Assembly (NCBI RefSeq): GCF_026745355.1
Contig: NC_079202.1
Location: forward strand, 57,674,122-57,738,121
DNA length: 64,000 nucleotides
Source: Beta vulgaris subsp. vulgaris
Taxonomy: Eukaryota > Streptophyta > Magnoliopsida > Caryophyllales > Amaranthaceae
Reading direction: 5' to 3'
The notes beneath the pieces are model-generated. The model did not search any database. It was not told the DNA's origin and worked only from the letters and a program-made list of their open reading frames with translations. Shown piece after piece: positions 23,043 through 41,831 of the stretch (positions are counted from its first letter, which is position 1; each line of letters opens with the position of its first letter). Position numbers and translations under genes: made by a program.

Positions 23043-24407
23043 GAATTGCATAATTATATGAAGAGTGTGTTGCGTAATGTGTACCCTACAAAAATGGTCT
23101 AAGTCTTGTATAAAGTGTATAATATATACTACTTTTATACCCTTTATTGTATTTGTATTCTTTTGATGAGGTGAGCCTAATTAAGGCGGTTTTTTTTTTT
23201 AGATGGTGGGCGTAAGGATTAGGTGGGTGGTGAGCGATGGATGGTTTTACATTACTCTCGTTGGGGAGGCCGGGATGAAGACAAATTTCGGACGTGGAGT
23301 GTGGTGGGAATAAAAGAATATTATTAGGTGGGGTTGGGGAGAGCACATATGTCTCGACCCACTGACATCATGGCAAATGACTATTAACTACCAAGTGGCA
23401 ACAACAATGCAAGAATCAAGATGTAGTATATAATTAATTCGGCTCCAAATTAGTATTAATCTTAGATTCACAATATTTCAAACTTAGCAACATTTTTTAG
23501 AATATATCTACTCGACAAAATCAATAATCGTATTTTCTGTAATGATGTAGTACATCCACTCGACAAAATCAATAATCGTATTTTCTATGTCATTTAATAC
23601 TCAACCTATTTCATTCAACATAGTGATGAGTTTTCTTTTTCTTTTTTTATTGAATTTTTTTTGTGATGATTTTTAGTGTTCACTAGGTAGAAAATATAAC
23701 AAGTAGTGTCATTTAAGACGGATTCATATGATCGGATGGATGGTTTTATTGAAGAGAAAAAGGAAATGAAGATATATGACACTTATGCTTTTTTACTTAA
23801 TAAGTGCAATTAATAGCAAAGAAAAACATCTGAAACAACAAAAGATTATCGATGGAATTCCTCAAGGAAAAAAATTACTGAGGGAAATTAGTGGGGGAAA
23901 ATAAGAAATTATAACTCAAATGTATTTTTCTTAAAGAAAAACAAAGGAGATTTTTTTTTTTGAAGATAGCGTATGTAATTTAGGCTATTTATTTTTTTAG
24001 ATATTTCTACTAGAAGGTATTATGTGAAGTTTGTTTCAATATCTTATTTTGAGTATTGTTAATTCGAGTGCGCTCTTTTGGCCTTAATATAAATTTGAAG
24101 TGTAACTAAAAGTAAATATATAAGTTCAATTAAATCTAGTTATATTTAATCAAATTTAATAAATAGAATTCAATTAAGTTCAAATGAAGAAAATGCATCC
24201 TTAACATGCTACATGAAATGATTGAACTATGAATTAAGTACTTTTTACTCTTTCAACCCTGCTGCTTAAAACTCACGTACAAAGTTATATCCACAAATTT
24301 CGCATTTTGCCTTAACAGTTCAACCTAAGTCATGTAATACTACTACTCATGTGTTTGTGTTTCTATAAGATAATCTTATGGGTCGTCGAAAGATATATCA
24401 GCTGACC
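23043..24407. other. Intergenic with a small tandem repeat
   Basis: A 28-base word starting actcgacaaaatcaataa occurs at 23510-23537 and 23558-23585 (period 48). Otherwise AT-rich with nothing recognisable. Confidence 0.5.
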
Positions 24408-24410
24408 TTA

Positions 24411-25644
24411 GAGCACCTACATTGGTAGGTAAATGAGGTTTCCATTTGTAAAAAACTAAAAATGGGAACCTTTCCACCAATGGAGGTATGTTGTTCATAA
24501 TGGAGAAAAAATGGGGAACGCCCATATATAATTTGGAAACCCTCCAATATTGAGGACGAATGAAAGACCGCTAAGTGTACAACATTTGGGGAATATAGTT
24601 TTTTTTAAAAAAAAAAAGCTGCAACGCGCCAATTAGAGCGCGACAAATGCCACACTCTGCACGCCCCTTGCCTCCGAACGAATTGTTGCGCGCCATGTGT
24701 AATATTACAAACGGTAATATTATTGTTATTAAAACTGCCATAACTTTTTATATAATAATGAATAAAAAAATATTATATCAACGACCATATTTTTTCATCC
24801 TCTATAAATAGAGACCAATAAATTTATGGTATTTTTTTTGCGTATTTAATTGTCGTTATAATTAACGTTAAAATCGGGTAAATTATTATAATTAGCAATT
24901 ATGTAATTGTCAAATTAAACCGCAAAGGAAAAATGGATAAACTAGCTAGTGTAATAAAAAATAACACTCTTTTGTTAATATAATATAATTAATGAATTAA
25001 TCCGATTAATTATAAGGTAATTATTTAATTATAATTACCATATTTTGATTTAATTAATATTATCTAAAATTAATGTGATGAATCAAATTATTTTATTGAT
25101 ATTGGTGGAGTATGAAAAGTAGGGGAGAGAAACGAAAATGGGGTATGAAAAAGTAGGAGAGAAAAGGTAAATGGAGAGGTTAATGAATGTAGCCACATGT
25201 GTGGAATTGTGAAATGGGAATGGTAGGTGATAAAGTTAGTGGAAAGTGATGTGGACGAATGAGATGGAGAGAGATAGGGGTGTTCAATGTCGGATATCAG
25301 ATCGGATCCGAAAATTTCGGATCGGGGAAATTGCGATCCGATCCGAAATTTTCGGATATCCGAACTTTTCGGATCGGATCACCGGGTTTTCAGATCGAAT
25401 TCTGGGTTTTCGGATCGGAACACCGATTTTTCGGATCGGGTACGTTGCATTTTTTGAAGAATCCTGATCTGTATCCGATCCGAAAACCCGGATTTTTCGG
25501 ATACCCGATCCGAAATATCCGAAATCTTAAAATCGGATCGAATATCCGAAATTTCGGATCGGATCGGCGGGTTTTCGGATCGGATATTTTTGCACACCCC
25601 TAGCGAGAGAGAAGTTATGAAAATGTTATTGAATGTCGATGCTC
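24411..25644. mobile_element. Tourist/PIF-Harbinger-type element, non-autonomous
   Basis: Ends gagcacctacatt and, inversely, gagcatcgacatt (11 of 13 match) are flanked by TTA at 24408-24410 and 25645-25647. The element is 1234 bp, including a nested hAT-like MITE (25275-25602). No transposase is seen. Confidence 0.68.
25275..25602. mobile_element. hAT-like MITE built of tcggatcgg repeats
   Basis: Ends taggggtgttcaa and, inversely, taggggtgtgcaaa. Flanking 8-mers gagagaga (25267-25274) and gcgagaga (25603-25610) fit a hAT 8-bp duplication with one change. Nearly the whole interior is variations of cggatcggatccgaaattttcgg on both strands, so long open frames appear on both strands by chance. 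Inserted in the Tourist-type element. Confidence 0.8.
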
Positions 25645-25924
25645 TTATGGGCCATTATAAAAGATGATATATTCTTATGGTGTAGTTTAAGGCAATGATC
25701 TAATTAACAAAGTAGAACTTCTCTAATAACATGAGCATCCATGAATTCGAAACAATAGAAAAAATATTCAATATCACAAATAGGTCATACGGGTCGCGCT
25801 CTAGTAGTTCATTTTCAATACACCAGCCTTGTGAGCCACTATTATGTTCAGGGTCAAGTGCGACATGGGATTATAGTTCATAAATGTTTTTGATGTCTCG
25901 GGTCAACAATAGATCGACTTGAAT

Positions 25925-26225
25925 TATAGGTGGGCATGGGTTGGGTCCAGCACGTGGACCGGTCGACCCGATTTTGAGGCTCGAAACAACATGTTGTCCG
26001 ATACGTGGGTCGTGGGCCTGTCAAGGCCAAGAAATTTTATTTCAAATCTGGCCCGGCACGAGCCCGCCTATATGGCCTGTGGGCTTAACTCCCCATTCTC
26101 TTTGTTGTTTAGTCTAAAACTACCAAGAATTCAAAAAAAAAAAAAAACACGGGTCAAGCCTGCCATTCCCCAAGCTTGCAGGCCAAGATCGTGAAGAAGC
26201 CTGGCCTGACCCATGTCCAATTCTA
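25925..26225. mobile_element. hAT-like MITE, 301 bp
   Basis: Ends tataggtgggcatgggttgg and, inversely, tagaattggacatgggtcag. Flanking 8-mers acttgaat (25917-25924) and gcttgaat (26226-26233) match at 7 of 8. The interior is rich in gggcctg/gcccgg words and contains an A run near 26131-26145. The crossing frame (25919-26194) is not a gene. Confidence 0.75.
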
Positions 26226-26233
26226 GCTTGAAT

Positions 26234-27696
26234 CATGTCGGGTGAATTCGAGTTGCGTTATTCCTTGCTTGGCTTTAGAACATATTGACTCATATTTGTA
26301 GTATTTCCGACTTAATTTGTGTTGAAGGCTAAAATGGACCCAATTTTCGCCTTAATCCCCCCCTATTTTACACAAACCATTATATGGTGCAACACAAATA
26401 CAATATGAATATGTGTTGAAGGCTAAAATGGACTCTACATCTCTATCCATTATGGATTTATCATTCTTCAATATCTGACTTTCTCCCTGGCTTCCAACCT
26501 GGTCTTTTCTGCCTATAACAACTATTTATTGCATTTTCTTTTGACGTTTCTAACTTGACTTGTTTTCAAATCTAAAAAGGATTCCGGCTGAGAATATAAG
26601 AAAGGAACAGGTGGAGTTTAAATAGAAAGATAAAAAAACAAAAAGATAGAAAAATATATATAAAAAAATTTGTTCTTTGTTTTCTTCTTGGTCGTATTAC
26701 GAAAATCGGAGATTATGAAGGAAAATATGAGGTAATCTGAAAAGGGTAACTCACCTTATTTTCATTCAAATGTTAATAAATAACCACAACAATATGCACT
26801 ATTCTAATATTTACATATCAAGGTACTCCCACTATTTACGATGGTGTTTTGTAAATTGTAAAAAGAAGGGTAAAATTTTCAGAATCATAAAAGACAATTT
26901 AAACGACAAAATATAGAATTAGGATTGTTCTTGTCAACTTAATTTTACATGTCTATATTATACCTTATTGATTCTTATTTAAACTTAATTTTTTTTACAA
27001 GGACTGAGAATAAGGTAAAGTCGGTGAATAAAACATATCTTTAAATGAGGACAACCAATAATGAGATTTTTTTTTTTTTTTTGAAGGAATAATAATGAGA
27101 TTTTTAATTTGTAGTTAAAATAGCAAGTAAATAACGTGAAAAAAAGACTATAGTAAAAGTTTATCCAAAAACAAGTACAAGTAAAATGGAGAAAAACTAG
27201 AGCGTATATAAAAAAAAAAAAAACCTCGTAATTCCTCCATAACTCTCATTTTCTCTCTCTATTCGATCAAATCCACAATCTCCAAACGAAAAGCTAGAAA
27301 ACTTTCATCTTCTCGAATTTATTATGATAAAACCCTAATTTCTCATTTTCTCAAATCATCCAAATCCAATTCAATTATTATCAATTTCGCACGATCGAAT
27401 TTTAGCCCAAAATATTTTCCCACTACTGAAACCCTAATTTTTTTTCCGTTTCCTTTTTTTCTGGTGTTCCTTACAATCATTCGTTCGTAACTTTTTTCAG
27501 TACAGATCCGAAAATTTCTTGAAAATTTCTTAGGCATTTAAGTTAGAATTAGTGGCATTTTTTTGGACGTCCACTATTCATCATCGAATTCACAAAAAGT
27601 TCGTATTGTAAATATAGAATTAGGTTTTTTTTCCGTTAATTTCTTTTGTTTTAGGGTTAGATATTTGCCAATTTTTAGGGTTTTTAGTTCTCCAAG
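26234..27696. promoter_or_regulatory. Promoter and 5' UTR of the RH8-like helicase gene
   Basis: No gene is seen. Two telo-box words AAACCCTAA occur at 27330-27338 and 27429-27437, inside what is probably the 5' UTR. Telo boxes are common at plant genes for translation and RNA handling. A CT tract (tctctctct) near 27250-27260 may mark the transcription start. The start itself is inferred. Confidence 0.5.
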
Positions 27697-33849
<6,153 letters not shown>

Positions 33850-34809
33850 GTAATGGAGTTTATATGTTGCTGTGCTCTATCAGTTAACAGTTGCTGATCA
33901 TGGTATGTTTATCTTCAGCCGTATGATAGTTTTCTTTATTGTGTTGCTGTTGCTGAGGTTTTATGATATGAATTTATTTTTATATCATGTCTGATTGCAT
34001 ATTATTGGAGTTATTTGTTAGACTTGGACATTAGGACAATGAATGACATAATTGAGTACTTGTTGGAGTTTTTTGGTTCATTATTGGGGCAGACGCAGAG
34101 AGAAATGTGGGGTCATGATGTAAAATTTTAGAATTTTTTGTCTGGTGGGAGATGGTGGCTGGGATGGCAGTGGTGGAAAGAAGTTTCAGGGGTTGGATGA
34201 AGAGGGGAGAAAGAGAGGAAGATAGAGTTCTCGGTTGGGAGACGGTGCTTCAGTGAGCGTGGATGTGACAGGCGGTGAAAGCAGTTGTGTGAGGGTTGCA
34301 GACCTGGTGCCAGAGGAAAGAGAGTAGGCGAGGTAAAACACAGAGGGAGTATGGAGATGGGTGGGAACGGGTAAGTAGACTTCTTGTTTAAGTGGACTAG
34401 ATGTCCCTTTCAACACTCCCTTATCTCTATTTTAATGTGCAAACCACTTGATTGCAAGTATTTAGAAGCGGAGAAAGTATTTCTTAGTAGACTATTAGTT
34501 AAATGGTAGTTATGTTTTTTTACAAAAATATTCAACATCATTGATTATTATGGGTTTTGCACAAGTAAGTTTTGGTTAGTAAATGAACTATAAATTTAGC
34601 AAAGCACAATTCAGTTGGAATAAAGATACCCTATCTTTTTCTTTCTAATTTCAGTCATATGATGCTCATTCTTCAAATGTTTCACATTTATTTGAGTTTG
34701 TTATTTCTCTATTAATTTTTGAAAAGCTTTATGAGGTTCAGTTGTCTTGTCTCTCTCTTCAGGGTCTTTACACTTGATTTTAACACTTGGTACATGGTAT
34801 ACATGTCTT
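33850..34809. other. Helicase 3' UTR and spacer
   Basis: Downstream of the helicase stop. A gt/gg-rich stretch at 34090-34330 stands out in composition, but contains no supported gene. Confidence 0.45.
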
Positions 34810-34812
34810 TTA

Positions 34813-35176
34813 GGCTCCGTTTGGTAGGGTGTAAAATATTTTCCATGAAATGAGTTTTCTATTTCCTTTCATTTTCCGTTGTTTGGTTTGATAAAGGGTG
34901 TAAAACAAGATTTCCATCAAGGGAGCTTTAGGTGAAAATCATTTTCCTTTCAAAAAGAAGGGAAAACACATTTTCCTCCCTCTTCCTTAGCAACCTTTTA
35001 CTCTTTTTTTATCCATCCTCTCCCTTCTCCTTCAATTTTTCTCTTTTCCTTAACTTTTTTTTACATTGAACCAAACAAAGGAAAATTAGCTTTGCATTTG
35101 AATTTTCCATTGTAAAATGTTTTACATGAAAAATTATTTTACATCGAAAATGTTTTACATCCAACTAAACGGAGCC
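34813..35176. mobile_element. Tourist-like MITE, 364 bp
   Basis: Ends ggctccgtttggtagggtgt and, inversely, ggctccgtttagttggatgt are flanked by TTA (34810-34812, 35177-35179). The subterminal aaaatattttccatg/catgtaaaatg words recur. PIF/Harbinger type, no coding capacity. Confidence 0.87.
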
Positions 35177-35179
35177 TTA

Positions 35180-36395
35180 AGGTAAAAAGCTTCCTGTGTC
35201 ACAAGTACAGCTCTTGATTCGAAATCTTTTGCCCAGATACAAATTACTCAAGTTTGTGCATCATTAGGTGGACTTTTGCTGAAGCTTTAGATATCTTTTT
35301 TATATATAAATATGTACTTCCTCTGTTTCAGAACAATTGTAACACTTCCCTTTTTCAGGAAGTTTCAAACCAATACCTCAAATTTCCTCCTTTTAGTGGC
35401 AAACGTGCCAAGCCCTTTTCGTACAACTAAAAATGGAAGTATGAAATTAAGCAATAATTATTAGTGTCAATGTGAATTTCTTTTCTCGGAAAAGAGGGGA
35501 GGTTTTCTGCAGAGGTAGATTCATGAAGGTTTTTTTTTCCATTCAAACAACTTATGGCCAGCTTCGAGGCGGTAATAGTAATAACTTTGTGTTTTTATAA
35601 GATAAGCTTTGTGGTATACGGGAAGTTGGAACACTCTCCTGTAACTTTATTATTTATAAGTTTATATTACAAAATTACATGTGAACCTATATAGTTCACC
35701 ACCCTCTTATTGCTGCTTACTTGGCAAGACTTGGTGTGTTTCCTTATGGTACTTGCACGAAATTGTGAATTATATATTGCTGGTTACTAGTATACAGCGT
35801 CTTGAGACTCGGGACTTCCTACTTGGATGGGTATTGACGTTTTCTTTGGCAGCAGGTATGGCAGGAGCAAAGACTTTATTTGCCCAGCTCACTCAGCATC
35901 AGGATTGTGATTACCTTTAGACCTTGGGTGACGTCTAGGTGTTCTGTTATCAAGTTAGTGCCTTGTGCAGAACTTCATGGGATGTTCCCTGGTACTTCTA
36001 GATAGTATTGTGTAGGGTGGAGATAATTTCAGGATAATTGTTTTATGAGATTTAGTTTAGAGTGTTGATCTGAAGTTGGGTGCTTGCATTTACTGGCTAG
36101 AAGGATGATCCATACTTCCATCCATCAAATCGATATGACTTCCATCAATAACCTGTTAGCTTGTTTTATATCCCTTTGTTGCATTTGCCCATTGAGGTAG
36201 TTGAATTTCTGGATTTTGCTGAGAATAAAGTACTCCATATACTTTTGTTTGGAGTTTTTAGTTTGTCTAGTGTTTTGACTATATTTTCTTGGTACATTTA
36301 CAAGCTCCTTGCTCTCTCAGGGCCTTTTTTTTTTTTTTTTCTTTTTGAAATGGAGGGCCTTGTTTTTGTTGCAAAAAGAAAGGTTGGTAAGTCAA
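35180..36395. other. Intergenic, nothing firm
   Basis: A weak Stowaway-like end (tacttcctctgtttcag) at 35313 has only a partial inverse near 35444. The 79-codon frame at 35681-35920 matches nothing I recognise. No gene supported. Confidence 0.45.
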
Positions 36396-36737
36396 CGGTC
36401 CGTTTGGTAGTCGTTAATAAATTACGGTAATGAGAATGATTTAAGTGTAATTTTATTTGGGAAGCATCCTTAAAATCTCTATAGGGAGAATTTTTTCTCC
36501 ATGGGTAATCAATATCACCCGCAAACTTGTGTTTTTGTCTTCAAGGGGAAGCGGTTTTCATTACCACTCGCTACCATATACAAGGTGGTATTGGATGGCA
36601 ATGAAAATCCAAGGAGGAAAGTAGACACTTTAGGATAAGTTAGCATTACCATGGGAAGAAACAATGATATTCTTTATAAATTTACGCACAAATTCATTTC
36701 CATTACAATCATATATAACCAACTATCAAATGGGCCG
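36396..36737. mobile_element. Tourist-like MITE, family T2, copy 1
   Basis: Ends cggtccgtttggtagtcg and, inversely, cggcccatttgatagttg, flanked by CAA at the left and TAA at the right (probably a mutated TAA duplication). The interior words gtaattttat and ttaccactcg..ccatatacaaggtggtat are shared with 58858-59201. Confidence 0.8.
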
Positions 36738-37108
36738 TAAAAGGTACAAGTCATCACGTGGAAAAGAACACACAACAAGATTTTGCGAGAACTCTGGGTA
36801 TGAAGTCTGATAAGCAAACATAGGAGTAAGTAGTGTGATTTCTTCAGAGAATTTGTAAGCTGCATTGTTGTATGAACATGACAAATTAATCTTATTCCAA
36901 ACATTTGCATAAGTTAATATGTTGAAGGATGGTTAAGTTGTATTTTAGAGTTAACAGTTAGCCACTACAAATTGAAATTAATTCGTGATAAAATCATGGC
37001 GACTCAATTATAATGATTTAGAGTATTGTTCTATGGTATGCACATGAAGGGCCGTGTAATCTTTCATTAGGTTGTGTTGGGAGGAATGAGGAAAGGGAGA
37101 GGGATAAT

Positions 37109-37557
37109 TAGAGGTGGTAAAAAGAGAGATGGTTTGCGAATTTGATATTAAATGGGTTTGGGTTAAGGTTTGCAACCCATTTAATCGGGTTGGCCGTTGG
37201 CCTGATATGATCTGTTTATTGTTGGGTTGAGGATGAAAATTCTAATTGAAATCTGATACGATAACTTGCTTAACTACTATTCTATCATTAATAATATTAG
37301 ATGGGATTGAAACAATATAAATATTCTTCAAAAAGATGTAAAATTAATTTTTTGATTGTTCAATTTGGTTTATATAGGTAAGATATTAGGTGGGTTAAGA
37401 AATATATGATGTACAATAAGTTCAGTTTTTGTATATATGCATACTTGATAAACGGGTCGGGTGGGTTGGTTGGGTGTTCTTGACTTGTTAGGATTGAGGG
37501 TCATTTATCGATGGATACAACACAAACTAACACAACACGACTCGTTTACCAGTTCTA
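37109..37557. mobile_element. hAT-like MITE, 449 bp
   Basis: Ends tagaggtggtaaa and, inversely, tagaactggtaaacgag. Flanking 8-mers gggataat (37101-37108) and gggatgat (37558-37565) match at 7 of 8. The interior has gggttggg/aacccattt words concentrated near both ends. Confidence 0.75.
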
Positions 37558-37565
37558 GGGATGAT

Positions 37566-38670
37566 CTTTTAAATGCTCAACCATCTTAGTTGTTGTTTGG
37601 TTGTGATATCCTTTCTCCACTTTTCTTTTTAGAGCTCCCCACTTTAGGGTGAGCTTGATTGGATGAAAAACATTTCTTATGAAAAGTGGTTTTCAACAAC
37701 ATTTTTCGAAAACTTCAATACTACATCGCTCGATAGATTCAATTCAATTCTAGATTCTAAATTGAAATCAAATTCTAAATGCAAAGAAAATAACTTTCTT
37801 TTAAACCATTTCCTTTGTTTTTTGTGTTGTATATTATTCGATTGGGTGAGGGAAAGTGTGACTTCTCTTGTTCACTACGGAAAAGTTATTTTGCATCCTT
37901 GGAAAATAACATTCGACCCATGTTTTCCCTTCCTTGATCTCGGTTCAAACCAAAGAGAGGAAAATGAGGAAAATAGTTATTCTGGTTATCCAAACCAAAC
38001 ATATTCTTGGTGTAATGTCATTCCTCACACCGTTGGGGGACTTGAATCCAACTTGGGTTTTCAAGTTTCAATCTTATCATCACCAGCCCAAGCCCCACCA
38101 ACCGCGTACTTTAGTCCACCTCCGACTGGACCAACCCTCCACCCTCACTAGCAGACGCCACCGCACTCAACAACCTATTACATGCAACTAATCAGATCTA
38201 AGATATTGAGTCCATGGCTATGTAGTTTCAGATCTGGAATTCGGGCTACAAATTTTCCTTGAAATTATGACTCATGGACATAATCATTGTAAGGATTCTT
38301 ACATTAGACGATAGATTATATAAACCTTGCAAGTTCTAAATCTCAATCTTATTTTTCAGTCTTCATAGATGTAAATTGTTTTTTCTGCCATAAAAAGCTG
38401 GAGAGCATAACACCTCAACAAGTTATAAACAGTACAAATAAGTCCCATAATTTCCTTTAAAGTGTTACAAAAAGGGGAAGGACTGGAAGAAAAAATATTC
38501 AGTGAGACAAACTAAATGGCCCAACATATTGTTGAAACTTTTGTGACAAAGGTACATATAATTTTTTACTGATCAAAAAATGATTGCTGGGCAGGAAAAT
38601 GCCGAAAATCAATACAAGAAAAGCTGTTGTAGTGAGGACCTAAAAAGATTTCAAAACTTGATTCTAAGGT
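37566..38670. other. LIM gene 3' flank and spacer
   Basis: Probably holds the LIM 3' UTR near 38400-38670. A 162-codon frame at 37663-38151 has biased composition and no family match. I consider it non-coding. Confidence 0.45.
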
Positions 38671-40118
38671 TTAATCTTCAGCAGCTTTTTCTTCGGGGTT
38701 GGCCTCAGCTTCAGCTGTGGCTTCCCCTCCTGTTTCGGCTGCTAATTCGCCATCACCTGCTTCGGCCGATGACGAGGCATTCTTTTTGGCAGCATTTTTT
38801 ACATGATTGTAGCTGCCTTTCTCCATAAACAGCTGCTGAAAATGGTGCTTGCAGTATAGTATTCCATCAAGAGCAGCATAGGATGAATGTGTAAGAGAAC
38901 ACCCTCCAACTGCACACTTGAAGCATGACTTATGGTAGGATTCTCCCTCCATTGTTATCTGTGAGCCACAATAGAATAAGAAAATGTCAATGGTTACTAA
39001 TCAACTTTCATTTACTTCACAAGAGTATTTTTCGTTTTTTTTTTGTGTGTGTCATGACTCATGAATATATGTACGAGATGGGAAGCCGAAGAAGTTTAAC
39101 TCGATGGGAGCTGGCTTCCTTTCCCATGGCCATGAGTGCCCATGACCCGGGATCGAGGCATCCAAGGGCTGGCTTGAAGGCATTCTTGAGATAGCTAATA
39201 CTATCAAATAATAGAGGGAGTAATTATTTAGTGTCAAAGATTCTTGTGACGATAATTACATCAGTTTAAGCCTTTACCATCAAACATCAAGAAGGGGTAA
39301 AGGGGAGGGAGGAAATCGACGTTAGGAAAACAGACCTTTTCCAATGGATAGACAGTTTTATGGCAACCAGGGCACTTTTCTTGGGTTCCAGAGAAGAAGG
39401 ATGAGAGTTTGTTAGGGGCCCTGTTCTGCTCAAAAGAAATGGACAACAATAAAACAAAATAAGCGAAAACAAAAGAGAAAAACAGGCTAACAAATTCTAA
39501 GAAAATTTGGAAAAAGTGACAAAAAAAGACAATGTATGAAATCTGGTATAAATATATACGCGAAATTACCTGCTCATATGGCCGATCTGTCTTTTGCCCT
39601 GGGGTTGGAAGATGGGAAAATTGTAAAATAAAAGAATGAAGAATGAAAGAAAAATTTTCCTAGGTAGAAAATTATTCTATAACATATACCTGATTGAAAG
39701 TTTTTGCGGAAATTCCCAGATTCTTTGAAGAGTTGTTCAAAGTGAGTTTTGCAGTACAGGACTCCATCCATTGAAGAGTAGTTGCTCATCTATATAATTT
39801 TGTTAAAAACAAGAGTTTCAATTACTTTTACCGTAAGAAATTTGCATATGGGTTCCCCTATTCAAGTTAAATATTCAAGCATTCATAGAAAGTCGCATTG
39901 GTAAATCATTACGAAAACTGGGATATATAATGTTTCTTCCTTTTGGTTTTCCATACATTATACGTAGCGAAGAAGAGACGTACCACAAGAGTGCCATTGC
40001 AATGGCTGCATCGGAAGCATGACTTATGAAAGATTGCCCCATCAGCTGATAGCAAATCAACAAAGTAAACAGTTTTATCACAAGCCTTGCATTTATCAAG
40101 AGTTCCAGTAAATGCCAT
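38671..40118 (-). CDS. Two-LIM-domain actin-binding protein, PLIM2-like
   Basis: Minus-strand exons 39984-40118, 39690-39789, 39570-39598, 39336-39425 and 38671-38958 join in phase to a 213-residue protein. LIM1 is Cys10-X2-Cys13-X17-His31-X2-Cys34-X2-Cys37-X2-Cys40-X17-Cys58-X2-His61. LIM2 is Cys106-X2-Cys109-X17-His127-X2-Cys130-X2-Cys133-X4-Cys138-X15-Cys154-X2-His157. Both have the exact plant CRP-type spacing. The segment SNYSSMDGVLYCKTHFEQLF and the long Ala/Glu-rich acidic tail (from about residue 170) favour the PLIM2 branch, which bundles actin filaments, often in pollen tubes with pH sensitivity. A perfect donor (CAA|GTAAGT on the minus strand) near 41201 suggests a 5' UTR exon with an intron of about 1 kb; this is inferred. 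Family is certain; the pollen role is inferred from the branch. Confidence 0.93.
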
Positions 40119-41831
40119 AATTGGAATCCCTTTTTTGCAGAATAATTTCTACAAATTGTTTTTATTATTGAATATCAGGACAGACTATGATCAGCAACAA
40201 ATAATTAGCAAACTTCTGCACAGGAAGAAAGATAATTATTAGAGAGAGATATGTCAAAGCATTCCCGTACACCAAAATCCTGAGCTGCAACCTTTATTTG
40301 GACTATTGATCAGTTTGAACAAAGTCTCTGATTTATTCGTTCGAAATCTAATTTATATGAGTCATTTTGCTAAGTTTATTAACTCCCAAGAAATTATGGT
40401 TTGAGATATGATATCCAAAAATTATGAGGTGAGAATTCAAAGCTAATGCTCTAAATCTGGAAGAGAAAGAGATTAATATGACTTTTTCCATATCAGAATG
40501 AAAGCCAACTGTTTTTGCTATTGTTGTGTTTTACAATTTTTTTCTGATTGACTTGTTTTAGAAAGTGAGAATAAAATAGCCTTTTATCTTTCTACTGGTC
40601 AAGAATTAACAAGGAAAATTAAATAAAACTATCTTAAAGGAAACAAGATCTTCGGATATAGCCATATAAGAGTCCACATTTATGTTCCAAATATCTAGGT
40701 TGGAGGAAACTTTTGTCCAAAAATACCTACACGGCTACATCCAATGCAACCGCACATTCAATGTACAAAAATTATTAAAAGAGACGGTCTAATTTTAATA
40801 TAAGAGTAAACCTAGTCACTAAATGGATTAAACAAGTCACCGAAAGAAATTAACCTAGCCACTATTGGGATAATTTTTATTTAAATATTGGGCTTACCAT
40901 TGCCTAATTTTAATTTAAAAATAGACGGTCTCTTACAAGACAAACTCTTCGGTGTATAGTGGAAATTGTATTAAAAACTGGGTAAGAATTGAATATGTGG
41001 CATTTTTTCCGGTGCGTAATAATCCATGAAATTACAAAAATCATTAGAGCCTTTCTTTTGTATGGGTTTATATTTTCTTGATCAGTTTTCCTCCTAGCTT
41101 CTTTTATTGATACTAATAAGATTCTAATATTGGCGAAAAGATCTATAATATGGTTGTCCTGGAGAAAGAGTAAGGATTTATGAAAGTATGCACTTACTTG
41201 CACATCATGAGGAGCCAAGGAGATATACGACTCTGCCCACAAGGCCACAACAGATCATACCTAAAAAGTAACAGATAAATTATGATAAGTAAAGCTTCAC
41301 CATTCTCAAATAAAATGTAGCAAAATATAGTAAAAGATATCAAGTATAAAACAAAGGAATACAGATCTCTTGAAAAGAGAAAAGGAATTAGTGAGGACTG
41401 AGACATACATGATTAAGACTTTGCACAAACAAGTATTACCTCCAACCTTTAGACAAATTAGAACAAAACCAAAGGAGATGATTGCCGAAATTCCATATGT
41501 TACATCTCGGGCGAAAAAAAAAAAAAAAATTTATTATCACAGATTTTTCCAATATGTCCAAAAAAGACAAATTATACAATCTACAAGATATCATGCCTTG
41601 CATGATGTACATAATCTCACTTGGAAGCAAAAACTTGAAATTTGAAATAACATGAAGTAACACTTTGCCAGAAAATTCTTAGTTCATACTAAGAATGACC
41701 ATGGGAATCTTATGGTCTAGAATTATTATAGAAATAAATAATGTGGGTCCCAAATCATTTTAGAACGTTAGATATCCATGGTCATATTTAATATGATCAC
41801 CAAAGAAATATCTCACTTAGTTGCTGAATGG
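40119..41831. promoter_or_regulatory. LIM gene upstream region, probable 5' UTR intron
   Basis: No coding gene. On the minus strand, a CAA|GTAAGT splice donor near 41201 with a preceding ctccttggctcctcatgatg segment looks like a non-coding first exon of the LIM gene. The 3' UTR of the DUF1446 gene occupies the right edge. Not proven without transcripts. Confidence 0.4.

Noticed and set aside
25246..25603. Overlapping open frames on both strands rich in Asp, Arg, Ile, Gly and Ser
   Set aside because: They arise because the cggatc word lacks stop codons in several frames. The region is a hAT-like MITE.
37663..38151. 162-codon open frame
   Set aside because: Low-complexity composition, no motif, no splice partners; lies between a MITE and the LIM 3' end.
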